Source: Syntrophaceae bacterium (GTDB taxonomy: Bacteria > Desulfobacterota > Syntrophia > Syntrophales > Smithellaceae). Taken from it: a stretch of DNA of 64,000 bases. The stretch is from positions 1 through 64,000 of the forward strand of contig JAHDKI010000004.1 in NCBI GenBank assembly GCA_018436925.1, given 5' to 3'. The position numbers and the translations under genes are program-made. Positions 44,078 to 53,107 of this stretch are shown here, piece by piece. Position 1 is the first letter of the stretch, and every line of letters begins with the position of its first letter. The notes beneath the pieces are model-generated. The model did not search any database. It was not told the DNA's origin and saw only the letters and a list, made by a program, of their open reading frames with translations.

Positions 44078-45031
44078 TTACTCATTGCCCGTCTTGAGAT
44101 ATTTGGTCTTTTCGACAAGCTTTTGAAATTCCGTGTCGACTTTGTGCTGAATCAGGTCGATGTCTTCATCCGTCAGATGGCGGAAGCGTCCCTGGGGTTT
44201 GAAGTAGTCCCGGATCGGACGGAGCTTTCGGGGCATGTCCGGAGACATGGAGTAGTGGCCGTTTTCCACTTCAAACAGGGGGAAGACGCCCGTTTCCACC
44301 GCCAGCCGCCCCATGGAAATGGCGCTGTGGGACGGAGAACGCCAGCCGGTGGGACACACCGAGAAGCAGTGAATGTAGGAAGGCCCTTCAATGCTCCGGG
44401 CTTTTTGAAGCTTCCGGACAAAATCCAGCGGAAAGCTGGGGCAGACCGTCGCGACGTAGGGAATGTTGTGGGCGACCATGATCTCCGGCATGTTTTTCTT
44501 CCAGGTTTTCTGGCCGATGCTGACCTTGCCCGCGGGCGCGGTCGTGGTCGATGCGCCCATCGGCGTGCCGCTGGAGCGCTGGATGCCGGTGTTCATGTAC
44601 GCTTCGTTGTCGAAGCACACGTAGATCATGTCGTGGCCGCGCTCCATCGCGCCGGAAAGCGCCTGAAACCCGATGTCCATCGTGCCGCCGTCGCCGGCCA
44701 TGCCGACGACTTTGACATAACGATCGTCAATTCTTCCCTTGCGGCGCAAGGCTTTGAGGCCCGCTTCCACGCCCGAGGCCACGGCGGCCGCGTTTTCAAA
44801 CGCGACGTGAATCCAGGGAACCCGCCAGGCGGTTGTGGGAAACATGCTTGAGACGATTTCCATACAGCCCGTCGCGGAGGCAATCACCGTGTTTTCGCCT
44901 AGCGCCTTGCACATGAGCCGGACCGCCAAGACTTCGGCGCAGCCCGAACAGGCGCGGTGGCCGGGAGAAAACAGCTCCTGGTGGTTGATCAGCCTGGGCG
45001 CAAATAAATCAAAATTTTCTACGATATTCAT
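44078..45031 (-). CDS. porB: 2-Oxoacid:ferredoxin oxidoreductase subunit beta (operon 2)
   Basis: A 317-residue TPP-binding beta subunit. It shows HRACSGCAEVLAVRL near residue 27, the TPP motif GDGGTMDIGFQALSGA and FDNEAYMNTGIQRSSGTPMGA, and a C-terminal PIRDYFKPQGRFRHL typical of POR beta chains. It overlaps porA by one base. Close in plan to the operon 1 beta subunit, but in sequence only moderately similar, so the operons are old paralogues. Confidence 0.92.
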   Translation of the reverse strand: MNIVENFDLFAPRLINHQELFSPGHRACSGCAEVLAVRLMCKALGENTVIASATGCMEIVSSMFPTTAWRVPWIHVAFENAAAVASGVEAGLKALRRKGRIDDRYVKVVGMAGDGGTMDIGFQALSGAMERGHDMIYVCFDNEAYMNTGIQRSSGTPMGASTTTAPAGKVSIGQKTWKKNMPEIMVAHNIPYVATVCPSFPLDFVRKLQKARSIEGPSYIHCFSVCPTGWRSPSHSAISMGRLAVETGVFPLFEVENGHYSMSPDMPRKLRPIRDYFKPQGRFRHLTDEDIDLIQHKVDTEFQKLVEKTKYLKTGNE

Positions 45032-46206
45032 TATTCTCTCACTCCCCAGAATTCATAAGTATCCGCTTTCTTGTTGCCCGCATCCGCCATCACGGTTTCG
45101 ACCATATTGGCGAAGTCGGACACCGTAACGTCCCGGCCGCCCAAGCCGATGATGTAGTTGTAAGCCGCCGGGCGGGACGCCTCCGCAAAAAGGGCGGATT
45201 TGATTTCCGAAAACACAGGGCCGCCGGGGCCGCCGAACGACACGGCCCGGTCGGTGACGATCAGTTTCTTGGTGTTCTTTATCGCCGCTTTCAATTCCGC
45301 AAACGGGAAGGGGCGCCACAGGCGAAGTTTGACAAGCCCCGCTTTAATTCCCCTGGCTCGCAGGTCGTCGATCGCCAGGCCGGCGGTTTCTCCCATGGAC
45401 CCCATGGTCAAAAGCACCACGTCGGCGTCATCGGCCCGGTAGCTTTCCACCGGTTTATAACTGCGGCCGAATTTTTCTTCCCATTCCTTCCAGACGTCCA
45501 GAATGACTTTTTTGGAATTTTTGATCGCTTCGTCCTTGGCCTTCATGATTTCCGTGAAATAGTCCGACATGGAGAAGGCCCCCATCGTGACGGGGCGTGA
45601 AGGATGGAGCGTCGCATGAGGAACGAACGGCGGCAAAAAGGCGTCCACTTCTTCCTGGGTGGGCAGCTCCACCGGTTCGACCATGTGCGTGAGCTGAAAC
45701 CCGTCGATATTGACGCAGACCGGAAGCATGACGTCCGGATGTTCGGCGATCTTAAAAGCCTGGATGGACAGATCAACCGATTCCTGGCCGTTTTCGGCGA
45801 ATACCGTAATCCAGCCCGTGTCGCGCTGGGGCATAATGTCGGAATGGTCATTTAAAATGTTGAGCGGTCCGGACACCGCCCGGTTGGCGATCGCCATCGT
45901 AATCGGCAGGCGCATCGCCGAGGCGATGGGCAGGAGTTCATTCATCAGCAGCAACCCCTGAGAAGCCGTCGCCGTATAGGCGCGCGCGCCGGCGGAGGAT
46001 GCGCCGATCACCGCGCTCATGGCGGAATGTTCGGATTCCACCGTGACGAATTCGGCATCCAGAACGCCGTCGGCCACCAGGTTGGACAGATGTTCCGCGA
46101 TATGCGACTGGGGGGTGATGGGATACACGCCCGCCATGTCGATCCGGCACAGCGCCACGGCTTCCGCCACGGCCACCGTTACTTCTAGACCTACGCGTTT
46201 GTGCAT
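45031..46206 (-). CDS. porA: 2-Oxoacid:ferredoxin oxidoreductase subunit alpha (operon 2)
   Basis: A 391-residue alpha subunit with YPITPQSHIAEHL, ESEHSAMSAVIGAS, TATASQGLLLMNE and the loop GPLNILNDHSD. The C-terminal domain has LLTMGSMGETAGLAIDDLR and LRLWRPFP. ATG 46206 (MHKRVGLEV) is chosen over an upstream in-frame start that would overlap porD. Substrate not certain: pyruvate, or an aryl or branched 2-oxoacid. Confidence 0.92.
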   Translation of the reverse strand: MHKRVGLEVTVAVAEAVALCRIDMAGVYPITPQSHIAEHLSNLVADGVLDAEFVTVESEHSAMSAVIGASSAGARAYTATASQGLLLMNELLPIASAMRLPITMAIANRAVSGPLNILNDHSDIMPQRDTGWITVFAENGQESVDLSIQAFKIAEHPDVMLPVCVNIDGFQLTHMVEPVELPTQEEVDAFLPPFVPHATLHPSRPVTMGAFSMSDYFTEIMKAKDEAIKNSKKVILDVWKEWEEKFGRSYKPVESYRADDADVVLLTMGSMGETAGLAIDDLRARGIKAGLVKLRLWRPFPFAELKAAIKNTKKLIVTDRAVSFGGPGGPVFSEIKSALFAEASRPAAYNYIIGLGGRDVTVSDFANMVETVMADAGNKKADTYEFWGVRE

Positions 46207-46207
46207 G

Positions 46208-46486
46208 TCATCCCTCCTCCACCATCTTGATCGCGCGGGGCCAGCATTCATGCGCGCAGATGCCGCAACCCTTGCAGTAGTTCAAGTCCGCTTTAAAAAA
46301 TCCGTTTTCGCCCTGCTGCACGCAGCCTTCCGGACAAAACACGTAACAGATGCCGCACTTGATGCACTTGGCGTCGTCCCAGATCGGGCGCTGCGACCGC
46401 CAGCTGCCGGTGTGGTATTCACTGGCGCTGCCCGGTTCAAAGACAACACAACCGACCGGAAGTTCCTTCCACGTTTTCAATGCCAT
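46208..46486 (-). CDS. porD: 2-Oxoacid:ferredoxin oxidoreductase subunit delta (operon 2)
   Basis: A 92-residue ferredoxin-like subunit with two standard [4Fe-4S] motifs, CIKCGICYVFCP and CKGCGICAHECW. The last residue of the second motif is W instead of the usual P. The N-terminus has SWRSQRPIWDDAKC, as in other POR delta chains. Lies one base before porA and 13 bases after porG. Confidence 0.92.
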   Translation of the reverse strand: MALKTWKELPVGCVVFEPGSASEYHTGSWRSQRPIWDDAKCIKCGICYVFCPEGCVQQGENGFFKADLNYCKGCGICAHECWPRAIKMVEEG

Positions 46487-46499
46487 ATGGTTTAACCTC

Positions 46500-47048
46500 T
46501 TAATTGCTGATTTGTATTTCGTCGTAGGCCCGTTTCATCGCATTTAAGTTCTTCTGGGCGATCCGGCCGAAGCGGTGCTCGATGGAGGCTTTCATGGCAT
46601 CAAGCTCCATTATGCCTGTGATCTTCAGAAGCGCGCCGATCATCGTCGTGTTGGCGATGGGCACGCCCATCTCCTTGCGCGCGATGCCGGTGCCGTCCAC
46701 CGTTGCGACAGGACCGTCGAAATTCAGGTCTTTTTTGATTTCTTCAGGCGTTTTATGGGTGTTGACGATGACCTTGCCGCCCGGTTTGAGGCCGTCGAGA
46801 ACGTTGACCAGACCGATGAGGCTCGAGTCGAGCACCAAAACCACATCCGGTTCATAGATGCCCGATCGGACGTTGATTTTTTTATCATCAATGCGGGTGA
46901 AGGCGGCCACCGGCGCGCCTCGCCTTTCCGGGCCGAAACTGGGGAACCCCTGGGCGTATTTACCGGCGGCGATCGCTGAAACAGCGAGTAATTCCACCGA
47001 TGTTACCGCTCCCTGGCCGCCCCGGCCATGCCATCTGACTTCAATCAT
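46500..47048 (-). CDS. porG: 2-Oxoacid:ferredoxin oxidoreductase subunit gamma (operon 2)
   Basis: A 182-residue gamma subunit starting IEVRWHGRGGQGAVTSVEL, with FPSFGPERRGAPVAAF. ATG 47048 follows AAGGAG by seven bases; the longer frame start at 47084 has no ribosome site. It is the first gene of the porGDAB-nuoEFG operon. Confidence 0.92.
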   Translation of the reverse strand: MIEVRWHGRGGQGAVTSVELLAVSAIAAGKYAQGFPSFGPERRGAPVAAFTRIDDKKINVRSGIYEPDVVLVLDSSLIGLVNVLDGLKPGGKVIVNTHKTPEEIKKDLNFDGPVATVDGTGIARKEMGVPIANTTMIGALLKITGIMELDAMKASIEHRFGRIAQKNLNAMKRAYDEIQISN

Positions 47049-47075
47049 GCAGTTCCATCTCCTTAAATAAAAAAT

Positions 47076-47113
47076 GACTCGCATCCATATTATGAAAACA
47101 ATATCGAGTCAAT
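47076..47113 (-). promoter_or_regulatory. Promoter with flanking inverted repeat of the por-nuo operon
   Basis: On the minus strand TTGACT (47108-47113), 17-base spacer, TATGGA (47085-47090). A 7-base inverted repeat CGAGTCA / TGACTCG (47106-47112 and 47076-47082) frames the promoter: one arm is in the -35 box and the other just after the -10. This suits repression by a dimer or tetramer. Confidence 0.55.
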
Positions 47114-47146
47114 ATTTTTTCGAAAAATGATAAATAACTAAATATT

Positions 47147-47719
47147 TCAAAGGATTCGCCATTTCTCCTGCTCGGCGCGGTACAGATCACCGCCTTGAGC
47201 GTCATTGATGACAATGAGCGGCAAATTGACGACAGTCAGTTTGCGGATGGCCTCGGGCCCCAGATCCTCGTAGGCGACCAGTTCGACATCTGTGACGCAT
47301 TGGGAAAGCAGCGCGGCAATGCCGCCGATCGCGCCGAAATAAACCGCGCCGGCATTCCGGATGGCGTCAATGACTTCGGGCGAGCGGTTGCCTTTGCCGA
47401 TCATCGCTTTGAGCCCGTGCTCCAGAAGCGCCGGCGTAAAGGCATCCATGCGGTAGCTGGTGGTGGGGCCGATTGAGCCGATCACGCGGCCGGCGGGCGT
47501 AGGCGAGGGGGCTGCGTAAAAAAGAGTTGATACGGACAGATCGACGGGAAGCGGCAGGCCTCTGCGGAGCGCTTCAAACATCCGGCGGTGGGCCATATCG
47601 CGCGCGGTGAAAACCGCGCCGCTTAAAAGCACTGAATCGCCCGCGCGCAAAGACGCGCAGGTCTCGGCGCTAAGCGGTGTGGAAAGAGCAATCGGATCGT
47701 TTTCGGTTGCAGCGCTCAT
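47147..47719 (-). CDS. Fumarate hydratase class I, beta (C-terminal) subunit
   Basis: A 190-residue beta subunit of a two-part class I fumarase/tartrate dehydratase. It shows LSGAVFTARDMAHRR near the start, IGPTTSYRMD, and GAVYFGAIGGIAALLSQ. ATG 47719 is chosen because it starts just after the alpha gene stops at 47724; the longer frame would overlap it. With the alpha subunit it interconverts fumarate and malate. L-tartrate dehydratase is the main alternative. Confidence 0.88.
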   Translation of the reverse strand: MSAATENDPIALSTPLSAETCASLRAGDSVLLSGAVFTARDMAHRRMFEALRRGLPLPVDLSVSTLFYAAPSPTPAGRVIGSIGPTTSYRMDAFTPALLEHGLKAMIGKGNRSPEVIDAIRNAGAVYFGAIGGIAALLSQCVTDVELVAYEDLGPEAIRKLTVVNLPLIVINDAQGGDLYRAEQEKWRIL

Positions 47720-47723
47720 AGGA

Positions 47724-48578
47724 TTACAGAATCTTTCGAACATGTCGGGCGACATGACACTGGATGTTGACCGCCACCGGCAGAGAGGCGATGTGGCAGG
47801 GCATCATGTCCGCGTGAACAGCCAGCGCGGTCACTTGGCCGCCCAGGCCGCCCGGGCCGATGCCCAGCGTGTTGATGGCTTCTTCAAGTTCTTTTTCCAG
47901 ACCGGCCAGCCGTTGATCCGTCGGATGAGGCGTTCCCACCGGCCTCAGCAGCGCTTTTTTAGCCAGAAGGCAGGCCGCTTCGAGGGAACCGCCGATTCCC
48001 AGGCCCACAATGATCGGCGGACAAGGGTTGGCCCCGGCCAGGGACACGGTGTCCAGAACAAATTTTTTAATGCCCTCGATGCCGGCCGAAGGGGTCAGCA
48101 TGGCGGCCCGGCTCATGTTTTCCGATCCGCCTCCCTTGGGCATGGCCGTGATAGCCAGCGAATTGCCGGGGATGATGTTGAAGTGAATGACGGCCGGCGT
48201 GTTGTCTTGCGTGTTTTCCCGCGAGAGCGGATCGCAAACGGATTTGCGAAGGCAGCCTGCCTCGTAAGCCCGCCGCACGCCTTCTTCGACGGCGGCGCGC
48301 AAATCGCCGCCCGTGATCCGGACATCCTGGCCCAGCTCGACGAACACCACTGCGAGTCCCGTGTCCTGGCAGATCGGCAGGGCCTCCTGCCGGGCGATCC
48401 GGGCGTTGTCGAGGATTTTGGAAAGCACATCCCGTCCGATCGCCGACGCTTCCTTTAATAAGGCCTGCTCCAGCGAGGCCCGGACATCGTCTCCGAGGCA
48501 GGTGTTGGCCTCGATGAAAAGCTCATAAACGGCTTTTGTGATCGTTGCCGCATCAATGTCGCGGATAAGATTCGTCAT
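47724..48578 (-). CDS. Fumarate hydratase class I, alpha (N-terminal) subunit
   Basis: A 284-residue alpha subunit carrying the oxygen-sensitive [4Fe-4S] cluster. The likely ligands are in CQDTG, the GCLRKSVCDPL region and CPPIIVGLGIGGS. KGGGSENMS is the substrate-binding block. The split gene form is common in strict anaerobes and archaea. It precedes beta by four bases and follows recR in the same direction. Confidence 0.9.
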   Translation of the reverse strand: MTNLIRDIDAATITKAVYELFIEANTCLGDDVRASLEQALLKEASAIGRDVLSKILDNARIARQEALPICQDTGLAVVFVELGQDVRITGGDLRAAVEEGVRRAYEAGCLRKSVCDPLSRENTQDNTPAVIHFNIIPGNSLAITAMPKGGGSENMSRAAMLTPSAGIEGIKKFVLDTVSLAGANPCPPIIVGLGIGGSLEAACLLAKKALLRPVGTPHPTDQRLAGLEKELEEAINTLGIGPGGLGGQVTALAVHADMMPCHIASLPVAVNIQCHVARHVRKIL

Positions 48579-48595
48579 CGGATTTTTTCCTAATG

Positions 48596-49195
48596 TTACA
48601 TTCCTCTCCGGAATTCCAAGGATTTCGACAGGGTCATCTTGTCGAGGTACTTCAGATCGCCGCCCATCGGTACGCCCATGGCGATGCGCGTGATGCGCAG
48701 CGAAGCGTCTTTGAACAGTCTCGTAATCAGAAGCGCCGTGGATTCGCCGTGAACATTGGGGTTGGTCGCCAGAATCAACTCTGTGATGTTTCCTTCGGCG
48801 ACGCGCTTTTGCAGCTCCGCCAGGCGCAGATTGTCCGGGCCGATGCCGTCGAGCGGGGCGAGCGCGCCGTGCAGAACATGGTAGGTTCCCGAAAATATCC
48901 CGCTTTCTTCAATCGCCGCCAGGGCGTCGGGTTCCTCCACCACGCAGATGACCTGCCGGTCGCGGGCGGGATCCGAACAGATATGGCAAAGCTCGTCTTC
49001 CGACGGATTCAGGCAGATCCGGCAAAGCCTGATCTTGCTTTTGACGTCAACCAGGCTTTCGGCCAGTTTGCGCACGTCGTCTTCCGTGGCGCGCAGAATG
49101 TAGTTGGCAAGCCGCGCGGCCGTCTTTTCTCCAATGCCGGGCAGTTTGGCCAGCTCGGCGATAAGCCTTTTAATGGGCTGTGCGTATGCTTTCAT
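48596..49195 (-). CDS. recR: Recombination mediator RecR
   Basis: A 199-residue RecR with the N-terminal helix-hairpin-helix ([16 protein letters not shown]), the Cys4 zinc finger ([16 protein letters not shown]), a Toprim domain and the C-terminal Walker-B-like region. It helps RecA load on gapped DNA. Part of the conserved dnaX-ybaB-recR cluster. Confidence 0.96.
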   Translation of the reverse strand: MKAYAQPIKRLIAELAKLPGIGEKTAARLANYILRATEDDVRKLAESLVDVKSKIRLCRICLNPSEDELCHICSDPARDRQVICVVEEPDALAAIEESGIFSGTYHVLHGALAPLDGIGPDNLRLAELQKRVAEGNITELILATNPNVHGESTALLITRLFKDASLRITRIAMGVPMGGDLKYLDKMTLSKSLEFRRGM

Positions 49196-49201
49196 AACAA
49201 T

Positions 49202-49510
49202 CTACAAACCGGGAATGCCCAGCCCTCCCGTGATTTTGGCCATTTCCTGCGAGGCCATCTCCTGGGCTTTGCGGACGCCTTCATTGACCGCCGCGGTGAT
49301 GAGATCCTGAAGCATATCGATGTCTTCAGGGTTGACCACGTCTTTTTCAATTTTGAGCGAGACGATTTCAAACTTGCCGTTGACCAGCACGCTGACCATG
49401 CCGCCGCCGGCTTGCGCCTCGACGGTTCGGCCTTCGAGCTCCTGCTGCATCCGGCCGATTTTTTCCTGCATTTTTTTCGCCTGCTTCATGATGTTGCCGA
49501 TATTCTGCAC
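49202..49510 (-). CDS. ybaB: YbaB/EbfC nucleoid-associated protein
   Basis: A 102-residue DNA-binding dimer. It has NIMKQAKKMQEKIGRMQQEL, the GGGMVSVLVNGKFE strand and DLITAAVNEGVRKAQE. GTG 49510 is chosen because GGGAGG lies six bases upstream; the longer frame would run into dnaX. It lies between dnaX and recR in the usual order. Confidence 0.93.
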   Translation of the reverse strand: MQNIGNIMKQAKKMQEKIGRMQQELEGRTVEAQAGGGMVSVLVNGKFEIVSLKIEKDVVNPEDIDMLQDLITAAVNEGVRKAQEMASQEMAKITGGLGIPGL

Positions 49511-49547
49511 GGTTTGCCTCCCTTGTTTGATCATGACCGCCCGGGGG

Positions 49548-51212
49548 TCATGGTATGGACTTCTTATCACTGATTGGTTTGATTTCCACCAGTTCGGCGC
49601 CTTCAAATGCGTCGAGCACTTTTTGCAAAAGCGGCGACTTGATGGCCTCCCGCTTGATTTCGTTGATCGGAGCGCCTTTGCGGGTGTTGGCGCCGTTTTC
49701 CTGAGGCGGGGCGTTGGATGTGGCGAACCGGACTTGGATCGATTGCCCCCAGCAGAGGTTTGCCAGCCGCTCCAGTTCAGCCTTCTGGGACGTTTCCGTA
49801 ATGCTGTCGAAAAAAATGTAGCCCGCGGGAAAGTGCAGCGTCAGGCAGCCGTTTTCCGGCCCCGAAACGGTGGCGGCATCAAGCTTGGCCCCCAGCAGGG
49901 GATTTTCTCTTTTGACGAAGTGTTTGAAGTCGATGGGGTTCCCCGCTCCCGTTGAGAAGCGGACCTGCGCCGAAGACGCCGCAGGAGGGTTCTGAGCGAC
50001 GGGGGCGGCGTCTGGACGCGCCTCAGGCGTCGATGGACGCGAGGGGGCGGTTCCGGACGAGGGGGTTGCCTCGAGCCGTCGCGTCAGCGCCTCCAGCGAG
50101 GCAAGCATCTCGTCCACCGGCAGAACCGGTTCCAGATAAGTCATCCGGACCAGGATGGTTTCGAGCTTGATGCGCGCGTCTGGACTGCGGCGCAGACTGT
50201 CGGCTTCGGACAGCAGAATGTCGAGGTATCGCTGCAGGGTTTCCCGGGTGACGGTTTTCACCTGCGGACCAAGTTTTTCGGCCTGTTCCGTCGCGATGTC
50301 GAAAGCGGAGGCGTTCGGGGCAATCTTGACCAAAAGCAAATTGCGGAAGTGTTTCAGGAGCATTCCGTAGAAGTGCTTCATGTCGATGCCGGCCAGATAC
50401 GCCTCGTTCAGAAGCGTCAGGCAGGCGGCCGCGTCGCGGTTTAAAACCGCTTCAGATAGGTCCAAAAGAAATCTGCGGTCGGCCAGTCCCAAAACGGCTT
50501 CGACGTCCGCATCCGACATGTCCAGTCCCGCGTAGGAAATGACCTGATCGAAAATGCTTTGCGCGTCGCGCATGGAGCCGTCTCCCGCCTCCGCGATCCA
50601 TCCCAGGGCCGTCCGACTGACGGCGATGCCTTCCTGCTTTGCCACGTTGGCGAGGTTGTCGGCGATCTGTTGCACGGAGATGCGGCGGAAATCGTAGCAC
50701 TGACAGCGCGAGAGAATCGTGGCGGGGACTTTGTTGTTTTCGGTTGTGGCAAAGATAAAGATCACATGATCCGGCGGCTCTTCCAGCGTTTTTAAAAGCG
50801 CGTTGAACGCCTCGCGGGTCAGCATATGGACTTCGTCGATAATAAAGATTTTATAACGCGAGACGGCCGGCGCGAATTTGACATTTTCCCGCAGTTCGCG
50901 GATTTCATCGATCCCGCGGTTGGATGCGCCGTCGATTTCGCGGACGTCCATGGAGGTTCCTTCGGTGATCTCCCGACAGTTGGAGCAGACATTGCAGGGC
51001 GTGTCGGTCGGGCCTGTTTCGCAGTTTAAGGATTTGGCCAGGATGCGGGCGATCGATGTTTTGCCCACGCCGCGGGGTCCGGAAAACAAAAAAGCGTGGC
51101 CGATGCGCCCCTGGCTGATGGCGTTGGCCAGCGTCCGGACGACGTGCTCCTGTCCCGTGACTTCATCGAAGCGCTGCGGGCGGAATTTTCGGGCTAAAAC
51201 CAGATACTCCAA
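49548..51212 (-). CDS. dnaX: DNA polymerase III subunits gamma/tau
   Basis: Clamp-loader ATPase of 554 residues beginning LEYLVLARKFRPQRF (TTG start at 51212, with AGAGG upstream). Walker A is GPRGVGKTS, a zinc module has CxxxxxxxxCxxCxxC, the Walker B is DEVHML, and sensor 1 follows. The C-terminal third (tau-specific) holds a proline/alanine linker and an alpha-binding region. The longer in-frame start at 51341 would overlap the SRP RNA and is rejected. No slippery A-rich frameshift site typical of gamma production was seen. Confidence 0.95.
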   Translation of the reverse strand: MEYLVLARKFRPQRFDEVTGQEHVVRTLANAISQGRIGHAFLFSGPRGVGKTSIARILAKSLNCETGPTDTPCNVCSNCREITEGTSMDVREIDGASNRGIDEIRELRENVKFAPAVSRYKIFIIDEVHMLTREAFNALLKTLEEPPDHVIFIFATTENNKVPATILSRCQCYDFRRISVQQIADNLANVAKQEGIAVSRTALGWIAEAGDGSMRDAQSIFDQVISYAGLDMSDADVEAVLGLADRRFLLDLSEAVLNRDAAACLTLLNEAYLAGIDMKHFYGMLLKHFRNLLLVKIAPNASAFDIATEQAEKLGPQVKTVTRETLQRYLDILLSEADSLRRSPDARIKLETILVRMTYLEPVLPVDEMLASLEALTRRLEATPSSGTAPSRPSTPEARPDAAPVAQNPPAASSAQVRFSTGAGNPIDFKHFVKRENPLLGAKLDAATVSGPENGCLTLHFPAGYIFFDSITETSQKAELERLANLCWGQSIQVRFATSNAPPQENGANTRKGAPINEIKREAIKSPLLQKVLDAFEGAELVEIKPISDKKSIP

Positions 51213-51270
51213 GCGGACCTCTATGGATGCGGGGTTTTTTGCGCCGGAAAGCGTGTCTTCTGGCTTGAAG

Positions 51271-51368
51271 GTGACCGGGTTGACCGCAACACACGAAGGG
51301 ATTTGCTGCCGCTGCTTCCTTCCGGACCTGACGGGGTTCACAAACCTCCGTTGTACGGGACCCGGCCA
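51271..51368 (-). ncRNA. ffs: Signal recognition particle RNA, small bacterial type (4.5S)
   Basis: The minus strand carries the invariant SRP core GTCAGGTCCGGAAGGAAGC. The ends pair (GGCCGGGT with ACCCGGTC, one G-U), giving a hairpin of about 98 bases. It lies directly upstream of dnaX, as in many bacteria. Confidence 0.93.
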
Positions 51369-51591
51369 TACGTTTCAGACGCTAAAGCCGTCCTCTTAAT
51401 GGATAAAGTCTAAGGAATCAACTGAAATTTTTCAAAAGTCCATAGACCGCCGGATTGATTATCGGTCCGGCTGCAAAAAAGGCGTGTCCGATTCAGCGGC
51501 ATCGCCTCCCCGGGCGACGGGAATCGACCGATTTGCACCGCGCGGGCACGCCGAAATCTCTTGCGGGTCGGCGGATCGACCGAGCCCCGCG

Positions 51592-52149
51592 TCAATCGGT
51601 CAACCGGTAGCGAAAAGAGGCGATGATGTGCAGGCGCGTCAGGCGATAGGCTTCCGGCAGAGGGTAAAAGGGCGCCGCTTCGCGCACCGTCGCCAGCGTG
51701 GACTGATCCAGACGCTCGGAGCCGGAAGACGACAAAAGCAACAGTCCGGTGAGCGATCCGTCCGCCTCCACGGAAATCTTCACGACCGCAACGCCTTCCT
51801 CTCGCCGCTGGAAGGCGTCTGCCGGATACATCCAGATCCGCGAAATCTTTTTCTTGAATTGCGACAGGTATCGGGCGTATTTGACATCCGCGTTTCCCAG
51901 GTTGACGGTGTCTTCGCGGACGGCGTCGTCGTTGTCGTCGGAGGCGCGCTCATCCGGGTCGTTCTCGCTGCGGAGCGCCTCTTTTTGTCCCGGCTGGGCG
52001 ATTTCATCCGGGTCCGTCATCTTCACGTTGAAGATTTCGGCGGTTCGAGCGGGATTTCGCAAGTCGATGACGCTTCCGGCCCAGATTAAAAGCGCATGCC
52101 CGACAATCGAGATGATCACCGGCCACAGAAATATTTTTATGGAATCCAT
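51592..52149 (-). CDS. TonB family protein (energy-transducing C-terminal domain)
   Basis: A 185-residue protein with one N-terminal membrane helix (about 6-26), an acidic linker (DPDEIA...DDNDDAVRED) and a TonB C-terminal domain. The domain shows KKKISRIWMYPADAF, VVKISVEADGSLTGLLLLSSSG and LDQSTLATVREAAPF. It transmits proton-motive force to an outer-membrane receptor, or acts as a TolA-like part. No ExbB/ExbD is adjacent. Between it and the SRP RNA (51369-51591) no gene was found. Confidence 0.82.
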   Translation of the reverse strand: MDSIKIFLWPVIISIVGHALLIWAGSVIDLRNPARTAEIFNVKMTDPDEIAQPGQKEALRSENDPDERASDDNDDAVREDTVNLGNADVKYARYLSQFKKKISRIWMYPADAFQRREEGVAVVKISVEADGSLTGLLLLSSSGSERLDQSTLATVREAAPFYPLPEAYRLTRLHIIASFRYRLTD

Positions 52150-52241
52150 AGGATGCTCACCCGCGCCGGATCATATACGGCATTTGCCTCAAAAGCAACA
52201 ATATGATACCGGTTGTGGCCTCAAGGAGGCTTGATCGCGCG

Positions 52242-52727
52242 ATGACACAGCGAGACGAAATCGACCAAACGTATATGAAGACGGCGCTTGAGGAAGCCCG
52301 GTTGGGCGGCTTGCAAGACGAGGTGCCGGTGGGCGCCGTGATCGTCGTCGACGACCGGATCGTGGCGCGCGCGCACAATGCCCCGATTTCGCTGAATGAC
52401 CCGTCGGCCCATGCGGAAATGCTCGCGATTCGGCAGGCCGCCGCTCTTTTCGGCAATTACCGTCTGTCCGGGACGACGCTCTATGTGACGCTTGAGCCCT
52501 GCCTGATGTGCGCCGGCGCCATTGTCCAGGCGAGGATCGAGCGCGTCGTTTTCGGCGCGGCCGATCCGAAAGGCGGCGCCGTCGTTTCTGTGTACCGGAT
52601 TTTCGATGATGACCGGCTCAACCATCGCGTCTGGGTCGCCCAAGGGGTTCTGGAGAGGGAATGCGGGGAAATTTTGAGTAGATTTTTTAAGCAAAAGAGG
52701 ATAAGAGCCGATTCGTCCTTGAAATGA
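52242..52727 (+). CDS. tadA: tRNA-specific adenosine deaminase TadA
   Basis: A 161-residue zinc deaminase that makes inosine at position 34 of tRNA-Arg. The zinc motifs are HAEMLAIR and PCLMCAGA. ATG 52242 has AGGAGG 12 bases upstream; the earlier in-frame ATG lacks one. Directly upstream of two tRNA-Ser genes, a frequent arrangement. Confidence 0.95.
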   Translation: MTQRDEIDQTYMKTALEEARLGGLQDEVPVGAVIVVDDRIVARAHNAPISLNDPSAHAEMLAIRQAAALFGNYRLSGTTLYVTLEPCLMCAGAIVQARIERVVFGAADPKGGAVVSVYRIFDDDRLNHRVWVAQGVLERECGEILSRFFKQKRIRADSSLK

Positions 52728-52732
52728 CACGC

Positions 52733-52826
52733 GGAGAGATGTCTGAGAGGCCGAAGGAGCACGACTGGAAATCGTGTGTGCGCCCACAAAGGTGCACCGG
52801 GGGTTCGAATCCCCCTCTCTCCGCCA
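52733..52826 (+). tRNA. tRNA-Ser (anticodon GGA)
   Basis: A 94-base class II tRNA with acceptor GGAGAGA / TCTCTCC, an encoded CCA end, the T arm GGGGGTTCGAATCCCCC, a long variable arm, and the anticodon GGA at 52767-52769 in the loop CTGGAAA. Confidence 0.97.
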
Positions 52827-52860
52827 TTACAAGGCAATAAACCTGTCGTCTTCCATTCGC

Positions 52861-52954
52861 GGAGAGTTACCGAAGTGGTCGTAACGGGATCGACTCGAAA
52901 TCGATTTGGGGGCCAAAAGCTCCCACGGGGGTTCGAATCCCCCACTCTCCGCCA
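52861..52954 (+). tRNA. tRNA-Ser (anticodon CGA)
   Basis: A 94-base class II tRNA with acceptor GGAGAGT / ACTCTCC, encoded CCA, a long variable arm, and the anticodon CGA at 52896-52898 in the loop CTCGAAA. Likely cotranscribed with the preceding tRNA-Ser. Confidence 0.97.
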
Positions 52955-53107
52955 TCTTTATTTTTTGTGATGGTCTTCATCCTTGACTTTGCCGGGCCGT
53001 TCGAGTAAAAGATGACCGGTCCAAGCCAAGTGGCCTCAAAAATAATAAATGTGTTTCGGATATGTCACCTTTTAGTTGTCCATCTTGTCTTTCCCAATCA
53101 TCTGACG

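Noticed and set aside
49548..51212. Programmed frameshift site making DnaX gamma
   Set aside because: No A-AAA-AAG type slippery sequence with a following hairpin could be found in the frame.
51213..51341. Longer N-terminus of DnaX
   Set aside because: It would overlap the SRP RNA and lacks any family match; the TTG at 51212 has a ribosome site and starts at the conserved residues.
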